NCBI RefSeq assembly: GCF_050571805.1
Contig: NZ_CP192219.1
From: Halodesulfovibrio aestuarii
GTDB taxonomy: Bacteria > Desulfobacterota > Desulfovibrionia > Desulfovibrionales > Desulfovibrionaceae
DNA length: 64,000 nt
Direction: 5' to 3' (one strand)
Shown piece after piece: positions 27,401 to 35,877 of the stretch. Position numbers and translations under genes: made by a program. The notes below the pieces were generated by a model. It had not been told where the DNA came from, searched no databases, and saw only the letters and a list, made by a program, of their open reading frames with translations. Position 1 is the stretch's first letter; each line of letters starts with the position of its first letter.

Positions 27401-27438
27401 ACCTAAAAAAGGGTGGCAGAGTATTGCCAGCATCTTGT

Positions 27439-27783
27439 TCATTTCTTGAAAAGAAACCAAATTGATATTCCATAAAATCCTAGGGACATACTTGCTGACA
27501 ATGTTTCTTTAGAAGGTAAAAATCCAACCCAAGCAGCAGCCACTATAGGAAAAACACCAGAAACTATCATTGCAGTACATATCAATCCTAGTGCCATTCG
27601 GTTCTCAAGTAAAACCCAAGGTATTGCAATTATAGTAATAGCAACACAACAAGCTGATAGAGTAATGAATTCATTATTCCAATCATGTTGCATAACAACT
27701 TGAAAGGCAAAAGGGACTTGCCAATAGAAATAGCAAGCAAGCAAGACTAGTCCTAATAGTTTTCTTACATTAACTGTTTTCAC
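27439..27783 (-). CDS. Small membrane protein, candidate Rhs immunity protein
   Basis: This 114-residue protein has about four membrane helices (near 8-28, 40-58, 66-88 and 98-112) and starts MKTVNVRKLLGLVLLACYFY. It begins 20 bases after the Rhs stop codon on the same strand, where immunity genes normally sit. No family is recognised, and the role is inferred from position. Confidence 0.55.
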   Translation of the reverse strand: MKTVNVRKLLGLVLLACYFYWQVPFAFQVVMQHDWNNEFITLSACCVAITIIAIPWVLLENRMALGLICTAMIVSGVFPIVAAAWVGFLPSKETLSASMSLGFYGISIWFLFKK

Positions 27784-27803
27784 AGACCCCTCCCCTATAG
27801 TTT

Positions 27804-29135
27804 TTAGTCAGTAACATTGAATAAGGTGCTTATGTCACCTCTGTTAGAAGATTCCTCTTCATCATTTTCTTTCCCATTCTTCTTGTCTCTTGAAGATTCC
27901 TCGTCATCATCAAAGATAATATCTAAAAAAAATTCAAAAGGGGTTTGAAATTTATGGGGGATATCTTTATGCCATTTCATGACATCTCCCCACCTTCTAG
28001 TCCGTCGTCTAAGATCGTCTTTTTCTTCTGGTGGGACATCTTTCCAACTTCCCATTAACCCCAACAGATCAACTAAGTTCACAGGATCATCCAAGCAATA
28101 TGCATACACATCCACGTCACCGCCACGTAATCCTAACGGGTCTTTCTGGATAAAGAAGCCAGTTGCAGGATCATAGTCACGGAATAGGAAATGGACTAGC
28201 CCTGTATCTTCATCAAGTTGCCCACCGCCAAAGCTAAGCATTGCGATATTGGCAAGTTTATGACGTGATATCCTTCTGCCAAAACTATCCGTTTCTTCAA
28301 TGTGTACGATTGAGCCAGATTCATCAGCAATGGCTAAGAGTGTTCCAACATAGTTATATGCTAAAAAATATTTCTTTCCATTGCATGAAAGAGAAACTGG
28401 CTGCAATACATTTCTTCCTGATTCCGCATAGTTGAACACCACATGATCATCATCTTTTCCAGTACAAGCAGCTTGAAGGCAGAGCATGTCTTTCCAGCAG
28501 TATTTTTCTGTTACCTTCTTGTTTACAAGCTTGGAAGCACGTCTTCCTAGTGGGTCATAAGTATATGTAATACAACGACCATCAGGTAGGCACACCTGCT
28601 CAAGCAAGCCATACTTGTTGTAGCTGTATGTTGTCCTTCCTGTACGTCCACGCTTTTGGACAACTCTTCCTTTTTCATCGTAGACAAAGGTTTTGCTACC
28701 GTTCGGACTTCGCATTTGTTCAAGCTGTGAGGAGTAATTGTACACATAACGAGTACCATTTAATTCCTGTAACCGTTCGCCACGGGAACCGTAACGATAT
28801 TGCTCTGTAAGAACACCATTGGTCTTTACAGCAGCCAGTCTTCCCTTATTATCATAAGCATATTCAGTAATGTTCTTTTTATGACCAATGATTGTAGTGC
28901 ATTGAATAATTTGTCCTTCGTCATTCCTGAATAATTCCATTACCCCGAACACAGTTCCTTTTTCCGTTGTAAACTCTGTTTGTTGATATTTGGGAGCATT
29001 GTCAGGAGTCATGTCCATCCTGTCATCAGCACCTGCTTGAGCGATGCCCCTTTTCCTACTACTTGTTGTCGGTTGTCGAAAAACTTCATTTTTCATAAAC
29101 TCTTCAGTACTCATGGCTTGATGGGGGTTGTGCAT
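27804..29135 (-). CDS. Short Rhs/YD-repeat protein with core domain and variable C-terminal tip
   Basis: This 443-residue protein has several YD-type repeats (YAYDNKGRLAAV, YRYGSRGERLQE, YTYDPLGRRASK) followed by the Rhs core signature FRDYDPATGFFIQKDPLGL and VYAYCLDDPVNLVDLLGL. An 83-residue tip follows, rich in charged residues (FFLDIIFDDDEESSRDKKNG). AGGAG lies just before the ATG at 29135. Full-length Rhs toxins are usually over 1000 residues with PAAR or signal regions; this one has none, so it is either a mini-Rhs or the surviving 3' part of a larger gene. The tip matches no toxin family I know. Confidence 0.8.
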   Translation of the reverse strand: MHNPHQAMSTEEFMKNEVFRQPTTSSRKRGIAQAGADDRMDMTPDNAPKYQQTEFTTEKGTVFGVMELFRNDEGQIIQCTTIIGHKKNITEYAYDNKGRLAAVKTNGVLTEQYRYGSRGERLQELNGTRYVYNYSSQLEQMRSPNGSKTFVYDEKGRVVQKRGRTGRTTYSYNKYGLLEQVCLPDGRCITYTYDPLGRRASKLVNKKVTEKYCWKDMLCLQAACTGKDDDHVVFNYAESGRNVLQPVSLSCNGKKYFLAYNYVGTLLAIADESGSIVHIEETDSFGRRISRHKLANIAMLSFGGGQLDEDTGLVHFLFRDYDPATGFFIQKDPLGLRGGDVDVYAYCLDDPVNLVDLLGLMGSWKDVPPEEKDDLRRRTRRWGDVMKWHKDIPHKFQTPFEFFLDIIFDDDEESSRDKKNGKENDEEESSNRGDISTLFNVTD

Positions 29136-29354
29136 GGATTCTCCTGCCTTTGTTGTCAGTAATGTTCTTTTTTTATTACTGCTACTTGTTGCTAAAGTTA
29201 TTCTCACGAATGTTTCAGCGCCAGAAATGCTATCACTACGAATTTCCTCAAATTGATGGTAGATTGGTGTCAGTTGAGTGTAGCGATGATCTTACGGGGG
29301 CATAGCGTCACTTGACGACATGTGCATAGCGAGTCCAGTCCTAACAATTGGACA

Positions 29355-29384
29355 CAAAAAAAGAGCGGCACTGCAGCCACTCTT
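29355..29384 (-). terminator. Rho-independent terminator (minus strand)
   Basis: AAGAGCGGC and GCCACTCTT form a nine-base stem with one wobble pair, followed by a T-run on the minus strand. It lies just downstream of the integrase fragment. Confidence 0.65.
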
Positions 29385-29399
29385 CGGGGGGGGCGTAAG

Positions 29400-29506
29400 G
29401 ACATCATCTCCTTCCATGCCTTCATCGGATTCTTTGGAATTAGCTCCCGCTTTACCCCAAAGTTGAAAACAGATGTAAGCATGGCATAGTAAGTGACTTT
29501 GCTGTT
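29400..29506 (-). pseudogene. Tyrosine-recombinase (phage integrase) fragment
   Basis: About 35 codons encode YSTAKSLTMLTSVFNFGVKR followed by ELIPKNPMKAWKEM. This resembles the SAM-like core-binding segment of tyrosine recombinases (SVFNFAVKRGLIxxNP). The catalytic domain is absent and the frame runs into a C-homopolymer and a terminator. It is a scar of a mobile element next to the Rhs locus. The remainder of 29136-29651 shows no gene. Confidence 0.5.
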
Positions 29507-29651
29507 GAATAGGTGAAGGCTACTGTGTGGATATAAAAAAGTGGCCTCGCAGTCACATGTTCTGATGGATTCCCTTTTTATAATACCTTACAGACATAGG
29601 TTGAACATGAAGGCTGTGCGAAAGCTTGCTAACAGCATTGCCAGGCACTGG

Positions 29652-30074
29652 CTAAGGGAAAACCATGAACAATTCTGGATATCCAGTATGCGTATCAATC
29701 TGTTCGTGCATAATTTTAAATCCGCATTTCTTATAAAAAGTCGTGCTGTTGTGGTTTTCTTTATAAACCGTGAGCTCAAGTTTTGAACGAATTTCTTTTG
29801 ACTTAGCGATGAGCTGGCTGCCAATGCCATGTCTCTGGTGGCTTGGGGAAATAAAAAGAGCTGCAACGGTATTGTTATATAGCGCTATAAATCCTTTAAT
29901 TATTCCATCCTCTTCATAAACATAAGTTTCACTGGAAGGAATATATGTTTCACGCATGTCTATACTTTTTGATTCCCAAAATTCACTGGCGACAAAGTCA
30001 TGGGCTTGAATAGAAGCTTCCAGCCAAATAGTAATGACTTGTTCCATGTCGGATTGCTGAAAATTTCGTATCAT
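29652..30074 (-). CDS. GNAT acetyltransferase, YjaB-like
   Basis: This 140-residue protein begins MIRNFQQSDMEQVITIWLEA and has the acetyl-CoA loop SPSHQRHGIGSQLI and a C-terminal NSTTFYKKCGFKIM. The pattern of SIQAHDF followed by the GNAT fold and a short tail (TGYPELFMVF) is close to E. coli YjaB-type N-acetyltransferases. The start at 30074 is chosen because the longer frame adds 17 residues without family similarity. The substrate is unknown. Confidence 0.8.
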   Translation of the reverse strand: MIRNFQQSDMEQVITIWLEASIQAHDFVASEFWESKSIDMRETYIPSSETYVYEEDGIIKGFIALYNNTVAALFISPSHQRHGIGSQLIAKSKEIRSKLELTVYKENHNSTTFYKKCGFKIMHEQIDTHTGYPELFMVFP

Positions 30075-30112
30075 TTTTGTTTCTTCATACCTTTCCAGAA
30101 CATATAAGTAGG

Positions 30113-30138
30113 AAAAAGGCGGCATTTTTCGCCGTCTT
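30113..30138 (-). terminator. Rho-independent terminator of the M15 lipoprotein gene
   Basis: AAGGCGGC / GCCGTCTT form an eight-base stem with one wobble pair and a T-run on the minus strand. Confidence 0.65.
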
Positions 30139-30203
30139 TCATTGTTCGTTATGTTCTTTTCTTGTGATTTTCATGTTTTCATAATGAAGATGGGATGAGG
30201 ACA

Positions 30204-30872
30204 TTAGTCATTTCTGTATGTCTGAATCCATACTTCTGTTTTGTTATCTATTTTTTGAAAATGCATGTAATCCATTGTACCCTGTTTCCAGTCTCCACCC
30301 CATTCCCAACCAAGACGTTTGAACTCTTGTACAACAGGAGAGTTGCTTACAAGTGTTCCTGATTTAAGAGGATTATATGAGGCATTTGGAGGGAGTACTA
30401 AACTTCCTTTAATGTATGGATTGAGACGAGGGTTAATGTCTATAGCGAGCCCCAAAGCATGCAAGGAAAGTTTGTGAGATTTGACAATAGGACGCCATAC
30501 ATACGCAGAGGTGTTATTTGTATCAGAAGAAAGGCCATAAGGGCCTTTTTTTTGTATTGTAGGGTGGGCGATTGGAATTACGGATTCTACAGGAAAACGG
30601 TTTTCAAGAATAACGTTGAAGATTTTTTTAATATCTTGTTCAAGCCCCTTATGAATTACAACCTGACCCTGATGGCGAACTCCGTCAAACCCGTAGTATT
30701 GTACCGTAACCGTTACCAGTTCTTTTTGAATGTCTGACATGACATCAGGAGGCTGGTTTTCGTAAATCGCCTGCTGAGGTTGCAGGTTGCTGTCCACGAT
30801 TGTTGGAGCACATCCTGCTAGTAAGAAAAAGACAAGTATGGTGGTGAAAATGGTTCGGAATTGACCAATCAT
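30204..30872 (-). CDS. M15-family peptidoglycan endopeptidase-like lipoprotein
   Basis: This 222-residue protein has a lipobox (FFLLAGC, Cys near 21) and a C-terminal M15 (VanY/L-Ala-D-Glu peptidase type) zinc-peptidase domain. The metal ligands are visible in SLHALGLAIDINP (His and Asp) and in DYMHFQ (His). WEWGGDWKQG is also characteristic. It would trim peptidoglycan cross-links from the inner face of the outer membrane or the periplasm. The start at 30872 has AGGAG at the right distance; a longer frame lacks this. It has its own terminator. Confidence 0.85.
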   Translation of the reverse strand: MIGQFRTIFTTILVFFLLAGCAPTIVDSNLQPQQAIYENQPPDVMSDIQKELVTVTVQYYGFDGVRHQGQVVIHKGLEQDIKKIFNVILENRFPVESVIPIAHPTIQKKGPYGLSSDTNNTSAYVWRPIVKSHKLSLHALGLAIDINPRLNPYIKGSLVLPPNASYNPLKSGTLVSNSPVVQEFKRLGWEWGGDWKQGTMDYMHFQKIDNKTEVWIQTYRND

Positions 30873-31018
30873 AACGTATCTCCTGATTTCGTGGAGTCTA
30901 AACTTTTGCGACTTGCACATGAATTCATGTTGCATTGGTCTTGGTAAGATATGAGAAATTAATATGGGATTGTTTCCTGAATAAAAATTCAGAAAGAGAA
31001 TGATGGTACATAAAAATA

Positions 31019-31825
31019 TTATGTAATTTTAAATACCTGATTGCAGACGGAACACGTGTATGAATCGCGCGGAGAGCAGTATTTCCCTCGTTTTTTGAAA
31101 CATTCTTCAGCCTGCATCAAGGCGACAGCTTTTTCTGCGGCTTTGTTTTTCTGCGAGGTTGCGCCGTTGATCCTGTCGATGTTTCCCTTAATCCAGCGTT
31201 TGAGATAAAATCGTTTTCCGCCCATTGTCATGTGTGCGGCTTTCTGTTCTGCAATACGCAGCTCCGAAACGAATTCACCTGTGAGATTGCGGTTGTCCAT
31301 CTGTACAGCATATTCAAGGGCTTCAAGAGGATTAAAGTTCGCAACACGCACTAAGTTACATGCAAGTTGTTTGGGGCAGTCTTCGTAGCGTTCTTTTTCT
31401 ACAATGAGAAAGGCCACTTCGTCTGGAAGTACGTCTTCCTCGCTTTTTGTGTTGTTGCGTGCTTCCGAATGGTCGAAGACGTGGACAATTTCAACATTGA
31501 AGACGCTATGTTCATTGATGTCTTTTATTGCGAGACCTAAAAAATCATCGATAATGTCGTATTCGACTATGCGGCTGGACATGCCAAGAAGGTAGGCCAG
31601 CTGTGTAATTTTGAAGATGCCGTAATCGCGCCCAATGAGGTTTGCCAGAATCCGAAGTGCCTGAACGGAGCGCAGTGTGGAGAAAACAAGGTACGGTTTT
31701 AACAGTTCTTGTGCCTGTTGGAGATGAGGCATAGGGCGTCCTGTTACGCGAGTAAGATCATCCTTGGAGGGGCGTTTAAGTGGGTTAGCCCCGTAATACA
31801 GGCTTCGTGATGTAGGACTGCTCAT
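31019..31825 (-). CDS. Unknown 268-residue protein with C-terminal Cys pair
   Basis: It starts MSSPTSRSLYYGANPLKRPS with AGGAGA upstream. A central region LIGRDYGIFKITQLAYLLGM reads like a helix-turn-helix, and the C-terminus carries YTCSVCNQVF, half of a possible zinc site with an upstream Cys. No family is recognised. A DNA- or RNA-binding role is possible but unproven. It is divergent from a candidate small RNA gene and the universal stress protein gene. Confidence 0.6.
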   Translation of the reverse strand: MSSPTSRSLYYGANPLKRPSKDDLTRVTGRPMPHLQQAQELLKPYLVFSTLRSVQALRILANLIGRDYGIFKITQLAYLLGMSSRIVEYDIIDDFLGLAIKDINEHSVFNVEIVHVFDHSEARNNTKSEEDVLPDEVAFLIVEKERYEDCPKQLACNLVRVANFNPLEALEYAVQMDNRNLTGEFVSELRIAEQKAAHMTMGGKRFYLKRWIKGNIDRINGATSQKNKAAEKAVALMQAEECFKKRGKYCSPRDSYTCSVCNQVFKIT

Positions 31826-32123
31826 GTCATTCTCCTGAAACTATGCAGCAACATAGGTACTGTGCCTGTGTATCAGCTTTTTTGTAAGCCTGCTATAGTG
31901 TGTATGATGCTACGTACATTTCGTATGTTGATGAATTCTTCATTTTTTTATTATAATAACATGCTGTAAATATATTACTAAAACTACACGCTCTCTTTTT
32001 TGTACAAAAAAACTGCGGAAAACTGCAACACTCATTATATTAGGCTGGTGATATACAAATAGACAACGTGACTGGATTTGATTGTAGCAGTGTTCTAAAG
32101 CGTCACTTTTTGTATAAATTTGT

Positions 32124-32151
32124 TTGTGTACACAATCATATATGGTATTAT
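32124..32151 (+). promoter_or_regulatory. Promoter with a 12-bp palindrome over the -35 box
   Basis: TTGTGT (32124-32129) and TATTAT (32146-32151), 16 bases apart, form a sigma-70-type promoter. TTGTGTACACAA (32124-32135) is a perfect palindrome covering the -35 element, a plausible repressor or activator site. The rest of 31826-32120 is AT-rich with another simple palindrome (31996-32011) and no gene. Confidence 0.55.
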
Positions 32152-32157
32152 AACCGC

Positions 32158-32245
32158 AGTCATTCTGGAGAAGAGACTAAAAAATTGCTTGCTGCCTCTT
32201 CTCGGCTAATTGCGGATTGACTAGTCAATCCGCAATTTTATTTGA
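32158..32245 (+). ncRNA. Candidate small RNA (two hairpins plus terminator)
   Basis: Downstream of the promoter at 32124-32151 lies a first hairpin, GAGAAGAG (32168-32175) with CTCTTCTC (32196-32203), and then a 30-bp perfect palindrome (32208-32237) followed by a T-rich tract. There is no reading frame. The unit promoter-hairpin-terminator of about 85 nucleotides is what a regulatory sRNA gene looks like. It could instead be a leader with attenuator for the stress-protein gene 240 bases downstream. Confidence 0.5.
32208..32243 (+). terminator. Terminator made of a 30-bp perfect palindrome
   Basis: AATTGCGGATTGA-CTAG-TCAATCCGCAATT followed by TTTATTT. The stem is 13 bp or more, and the whole 30-mer equals its own reverse complement. 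Confidence 0.75.
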
Positions 32246-32481
32246 TGATTTATTCAATTTTTTTGAAAAAAAATTTTGTCAATTATGGCAAATAAATACA
32301 TGTATAAAAATACAACCCACCGTAAATGCTAACTTTCGTGTTATAAATAATAGATAGAGAAGTTTGGAATAAAACCCTTGTGAAAAAAAGAACTTTTGTA
32401 TATCAATAAAACCAACTGATTAACAAGTCAGGTCTGTGCGCCAACACAGAAAAACAAATAACACAATAGTGAGTGAACAGT

Positions 32482-33489
32482 ATGATGCAGCAAGCAACAC
32501 TGATGAAATCATCTGTTTGGTCCCAAACTAGAACACAACCTAGCGTGCTCATTGGGGTCGGAAACGACCATACCAAACAATACGGTATTCGTTTTGTACG
32601 TGACTTTTTTTGCCAGGATGAACTAACAAAATTTACACTTTTTCATCTGCAACACGCTAAAAAACTTCAGTTATTCGGCACGAATGAACGGTCTGCTAGC
32701 GCCAAAGAGACCGTTGCTGAAGAGTTTTTAGCACGAACAGGTGAACAGCTGTCATGTTTGATTACTGCTCAGACCAGTCTGAAGCAGGTAGGTATTTCAA
32801 GCAACCGTGTGTCACTTCTTTCTAGACTGCAGACCCATTCTAAGGCGTGGGATCTGATGGAAGAAGCTGCAAATGGTAACCATGACGCTCTCGTTCTTGG
32901 TAAACGTGGCAAGTCATGGTTTGAGAGCATGATTAATGGATCTACCGATATCACAAAAGAGATTATTGAGCGATCCTGTGCAAGACCGATTTGGCTTGCC
33001 CCTTCATCGATCCATGGTCGCAGGAATGTGCTGTTATGCGTGGACGGCTCACGTTCCTCCAGAAACATCACTGAACATGTAGCGCAGGTGGTTGCAGCTA
33101 ATCCAATGCATACCATTACTGTTTTGCATGTGGCACCCGGTAAAAAATATACTACCGCTTCTCCTAGTGTTGCGTTTCTGAACAAGCAGTCACGTAATCA
33201 GCGCAAGGCGCAGTGTTTTATTTCTAAAACCAGTCACCAGGTTGTGGCCGATGCAGTAGCTCTGCTGGTTGCAAACGGTGTAAAAGAAGACGCTATCAGA
33301 ACCCAGATGGCACACTCTAACGACCCTGCTACCATCATCATGGAAACCTCCGATCAAGGTAACTTTGCAGTAGTGGCAATGGGACGTTCCGGCACAGGAA
33401 ATAGTTTCATGCGTCATATGCTCATGGGCTCTTCTGTAGCTCATGTGTGGAAAAAGCTTGATAACGCTTGCTTGTGGTTATCGTGTTAG
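32482..33489 (+). CDS. Tandem universal stress protein (UspA family)
   Basis: This protein of about 335 residues has two Usp domains. The first contains VLIGVGNDHTKQYG and a GKRGKSWFESMINGS motif near 150; the second starts RRNVLLCVDGSRSSRN near 186 and ends with GRSGTGNSFMRHMLMGSS, the ATP-binding G-2x-G-9x-G(S/T) signature. Such proteins bind ATP and protect cells in stress or stasis. The start could be the GTG at 32473 or an ATG at 32482 or 32485; none has a strong ribosome site. The transcript ends in an unusually strong double hairpin. Confidence 0.85.
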   Translation: MMQQATLMKSSVWSQTRTQPSVLIGVGNDHTKQYGIRFVRDFFCQDELTKFTLFHLQHAKKLQLFGTNERSASAKETVAEEFLARTGEQLSCLITAQTSLKQVGISSNRVSLLSRLQTHSKAWDLMEEAANGNHDALVLGKRGKSWFESMINGSTDITKEIIERSCARPIWLAPSSIHGRRNVLLCVDGSRSSRNITEHVAQVVAANPMHTITVLHVAPGKKYTTASPSVAFLNKQSRNQRKAQCFISKTSHQVVADAVALLVANGVKEDAIRTQMAHSNDPATIIMETSDQGNFAVVAMGRSGTGNSFMRHMLMGSSVAHVWKKLDNACLWLSC

Positions 33490-33546
33490 AAACCCGTTAG
33501 TGGTAACTTCGCAACACATTAAGGTAACTCCTCAGTCTTAGACACT

Positions 33547-33586
33547 CCCAACCATGCAAAGAGGCCCATCTCTTTGCATGGTTGGG
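33547..33586. repeat. 17-bp perfect inverted repeat after the stress-protein gene
   Basis: CCCAACCATGCAAAGAG and its exact complement are separated by GCCCAT. There is no T-run directly after it, so it may be a stability hairpin ahead of the terminator that follows. Confidence 0.7.
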
Positions 33587-33588
33587 CT

Positions 33589-33638
33589 CCATACCAAAAA
33601 AGGCTTCGTAATTTCTTACGAAGCCTTTTTTGGTATGG
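33589..33638. terminator. Bidirectional terminator with a 23-bp perfect stem
   Basis: Positions 33589-33611 and 33616-33638 are exact complements around a TTTC loop, with A6 and T6 tracts inside the stem serving both directions. It lies between the convergent stress-protein and pgpA genes. Confidence 0.88.
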
Positions 33639-33684
33639 TTGTATCCACGCTACTATTCTACCAGTAGCGCTGGAAGACTATGTC

Positions 33685-34164
33685 TTATGCAAATAAAAAA
33701 CGTAATATGCCGAGACATACCATTGCGTAAAGTCCTGCCAGAACATCATCAATCATGACACCCCAGCCGTTTTCCAGCCACTTTTCAGAGTCTTTAACCG
33801 GAAAGGGTTTTGTAATGTCAAAAAAACGAAATAGACAGAAGGCCAGCACCATCCACCAGAAGGATAATGCTGCAAACGGCAGAATTGTTATCCATTGGCC
33901 TACAAGTTCATCCAGAACAATTTCTCCCGGATCTTTGCTGCCTAATACTTGTTCTGCTCGCGTAATTTGAATGCTTCCCCAACAAAAAAGGACGGCAAGG
34001 ACAACGATACGTATCCACATGGGGAGCGGCATAAAAAAGATTGGTGCAAGCGCAATGGCCACAGCGGATCCCACTGTTCCCGGGGCACATGGCGAAAGGC
34101 CGGAAGGTCCTAAACGAGATACATGAACTGCAATTTTGTCGCGCAGCGATAATTCTGTGATCAT
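33685..34164 (-). CDS. pgpA: Phosphatidylglycerophosphatase A
   Basis: This 159-residue inner-membrane enzyme dephosphorylates phosphatidylglycerol phosphate to phosphatidylglycerol. It has the family segments CAPGTVGSAVAIAL near 26, DPGEIVLDELVGQW near 78 with acidic catalytic residues, and FDITKPFPVKDSEKWLENGW followed by DDVLAG near 140. About four membrane helices are present. It lies 18 bases downstream of maf on the same strand, so the two form an operon. Confidence 0.93.
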   Translation of the reverse strand: MITELSLRDKIAVHVSRLGPSGLSPCAPGTVGSAVAIALAPIFFMPLPMWIRIVVLAVLFCWGSIQITRAEQVLGSKDPGEIVLDELVGQWITILPFAALSFWWMVLAFCLFRFFDITKPFPVKDSEKWLENGWGVMIDDVLAGLYAMVCLGILRFLFA

Positions 34165-34181
34165 GAAACTACTCCTAGATA

Positions 34182-34796
34182 TTATACGGCTGGAGTAACG
34201 ACTCCGGCAGCTTGTAATTTATCCAGTAACTCAGTCACTGGCAGTCCAACAACATTGGACCATGAGCCGCAGATTAATTCCACAAGAAACGATCCAATCC
34301 CTTGAATTGCGTATGCCCCTGCTTTGTCTGCCGGTTCTCCCGTACGGATGTATGCTTTTAACGCATTTTCTGCATATTGCTTCATCGTTACAGCAGTTTC
34401 AACCGCATATGTATCTGTGGTGCCATCTGGGTATACAATCGCAGTTGCAGTTATTACTTTATGTGTATTGCCGGAGAGTCTGCTCAACATGTTTAGTGCG
34501 TGGGCATCATCAGTCGGTTTTCCCATAATTTCGTCACCAAGTACTACAATAGTATCTGCCCCGATAAAACAGGCTGTGTCGAGTTGTTTAGAAATGTTCC
34601 GTACAGACATTGTTTTGGCTAAGGCGCAGCGACAGGCAAACAGCTTTGGTGCTTCTCCTGCCTCTGGTAGAGGTTCGTCTCCTGCGTGAGTTTCAACGGT
34701 AAAGTTAATGCCAAGTTCAGAAAGAAATTGGCTTCGACGTGGAGAGCCTGAAGCCAGAACAATTGGTTTTATTGTAGAGTATACTGGTATATTCAT
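34182..34796 (-). CDS. maf: Maf-family nucleoside triphosphate pyrophosphatase
   Basis: This 204-residue cytoplasmic enzyme hydrolyses non-canonical or modified nucleoside triphosphates. It has the Maf signature IVLASGSPRRSQFLSEL near 11, FIGADTIVVLGDEIMGKP near 93 (catalytic Asp in ADT) and DKAGAYAIQGIGSFLVE near 155. It precedes pgpA in a two-gene operon. Confidence 0.93.
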   Translation of the reverse strand: MNIPVYSTIKPIVLASGSPRRSQFLSELGINFTVETHAGDEPLPEAGEAPKLFACRCALAKTMSVRNISKQLDTACFIGADTIVVLGDEIMGKPTDDAHALNMLSRLSGNTHKVITATAIVYPDGTTDTYAVETAVTMKQYAENALKAYIRTGEPADKAGAYAIQGIGSFLVELICGSWSNVVGLPVTELLDKLQAAGVVTPAV

Positions 34797-35063
34797 ATGT
34801 TATCTATAGTTCCGATTATAATAGAGAGATCGTTTGGCGCACTGTGCTGTATTAAGAATACCTTTGTCAATAAGTTGAGGTAGGCTGCGGTACCGTGACT
34901 CTGGTTTCTTGTAGTTTTGCATTATAAGTACAACAACGATGTGTTGTTAATTTTTTAAATGAAATTTTCGTTGAAATAAAATACGAACTTATCAGATTCT
35001 AATGAATATCATTCTAAAGTTTATCTTAAGTAGGCCGATACCGAGTATTAAGAGTATAGCGTC

Positions 35064-35507
35064 ATGACAGTACAATCATTTTATGTGCAAAATATGCTTC
35101 GTAAGTATCAGAAGCAAATGGTCTCCGCCCGGCATATTTCCAGGGCGGACGATTCGGCGCGTAATTTGCATATTACTAATAATGACGATGAGATTCAATT
35201 ATCTGACATGAACCAGCGCGTTGTTGATGCAAGGCGACAGGGACTTGTGGAACGAGTTGCCAGAGAAGTGTATGAAAATTTGCTTTTTGCTGGCAGCAAT
35301 AATCCGATTGTGGAAGAAATAAAGGCGCAACTTGAAGTTGATTTAGGGTTTGCCGTTCTTTTTAGAAATCCTTTTCCGAATTTTTCTTTACAAATTTATA
35401 AAGAAACTGATTTGGGGCCGATAAAGGTTACAAGTGATGAAAAAGAAGAAATAATGATAAAGCTTTGGGCAATCTCTTTAGACAAAGTCAATGCGACCAT
35501 GTTATAG
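35064..35507 (+). CDS. Unknown protein upstream of flgM
   Basis: This 147-residue soluble protein begins MTVQSFYVQNMLRKYQKQMV. The middle is helical (VERVAREVYENLLFAGSNNP) and the C-terminal half mixed alpha/beta. No domain is recognised. It ends 25 bases before flgM on the same strand, so a role linked to flagellar regulation is a reasonable guess. Confidence 0.65.
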   Translation: MTVQSFYVQNMLRKYQKQMVSARHISRADDSARNLHITNNDDEIQLSDMNQRVVDARRQGLVERVAREVYENLLFAGSNNPIVEEIKAQLEVDLGFAVLFRNPFPNFSLQIYKETDLGPIKVTSDEKEEIMIKLWAISLDKVNATML

Positions 35508-35532
35508 TCTATCGTTGACTGGGAGGTAGGGA

Positions 35533-35850
35533 ATGAAAGTTTATGATTACAACGCAAAGCTGGATTACGGTTCGACGCTGAATAAAGGCAAGCGCACCGA
35601 ACAGGCTGGTCGTGAACAAGCTGATCATGCGCAAACTTCTGTTGACGCTGAACCCCAAGGCGATAGGGTCAGCCTCTCTGATGAAGGGCGTTTGCGTACT
35701 GAAGCTTATAAAGAAGCAATGAACACACCGGAAGTACGTGAAGATAAAGTAGCTGAGATTAAAGCTCAGATTGCTTCTGGTGAATACAAGATCGACAGCG
35801 AAAAGATTGCCGAAGGTCTTTTGCGTGACGAACTTGATTTGTTCATTTAG
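35533..35850 (+). CDS. flgM: Anti-sigma-28 factor FlgM
   Basis: This 105-residue protein has a disordered N-terminal half and the FlgM C-terminal sigma-28-binding region (DRVSLSDEGRLRTEAYK, then VREDKVAEIKAQIASGEYKI and SEKIAEGLLRDEL). It holds the flagellar sigma factor inactive until hook completion lets FlgM be exported. GGGAGG precedes the ATG, and a terminator follows. Confidence 0.92.
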   Translation: MKVYDYNAKLDYGSTLNKGKRTEQAGREQADHAQTSVDAEPQGDRVSLSDEGRLRTEAYKEAMNTPEVREDKVAEIKAQIASGEYKIDSEKIAEGLLRDELDLFI

Positions 35851-35877
35851 TTTCTTTTCTGACGTAGTTTGAAAACG

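Noticed and set aside
35001..35013. AATGA-ATA-TCATT, Fur-box-like palindrome before the flgM pair
   Set aside because: Only five-base arms match and the downstream genes are not iron related; AT-rich DNA gives such matches by chance.
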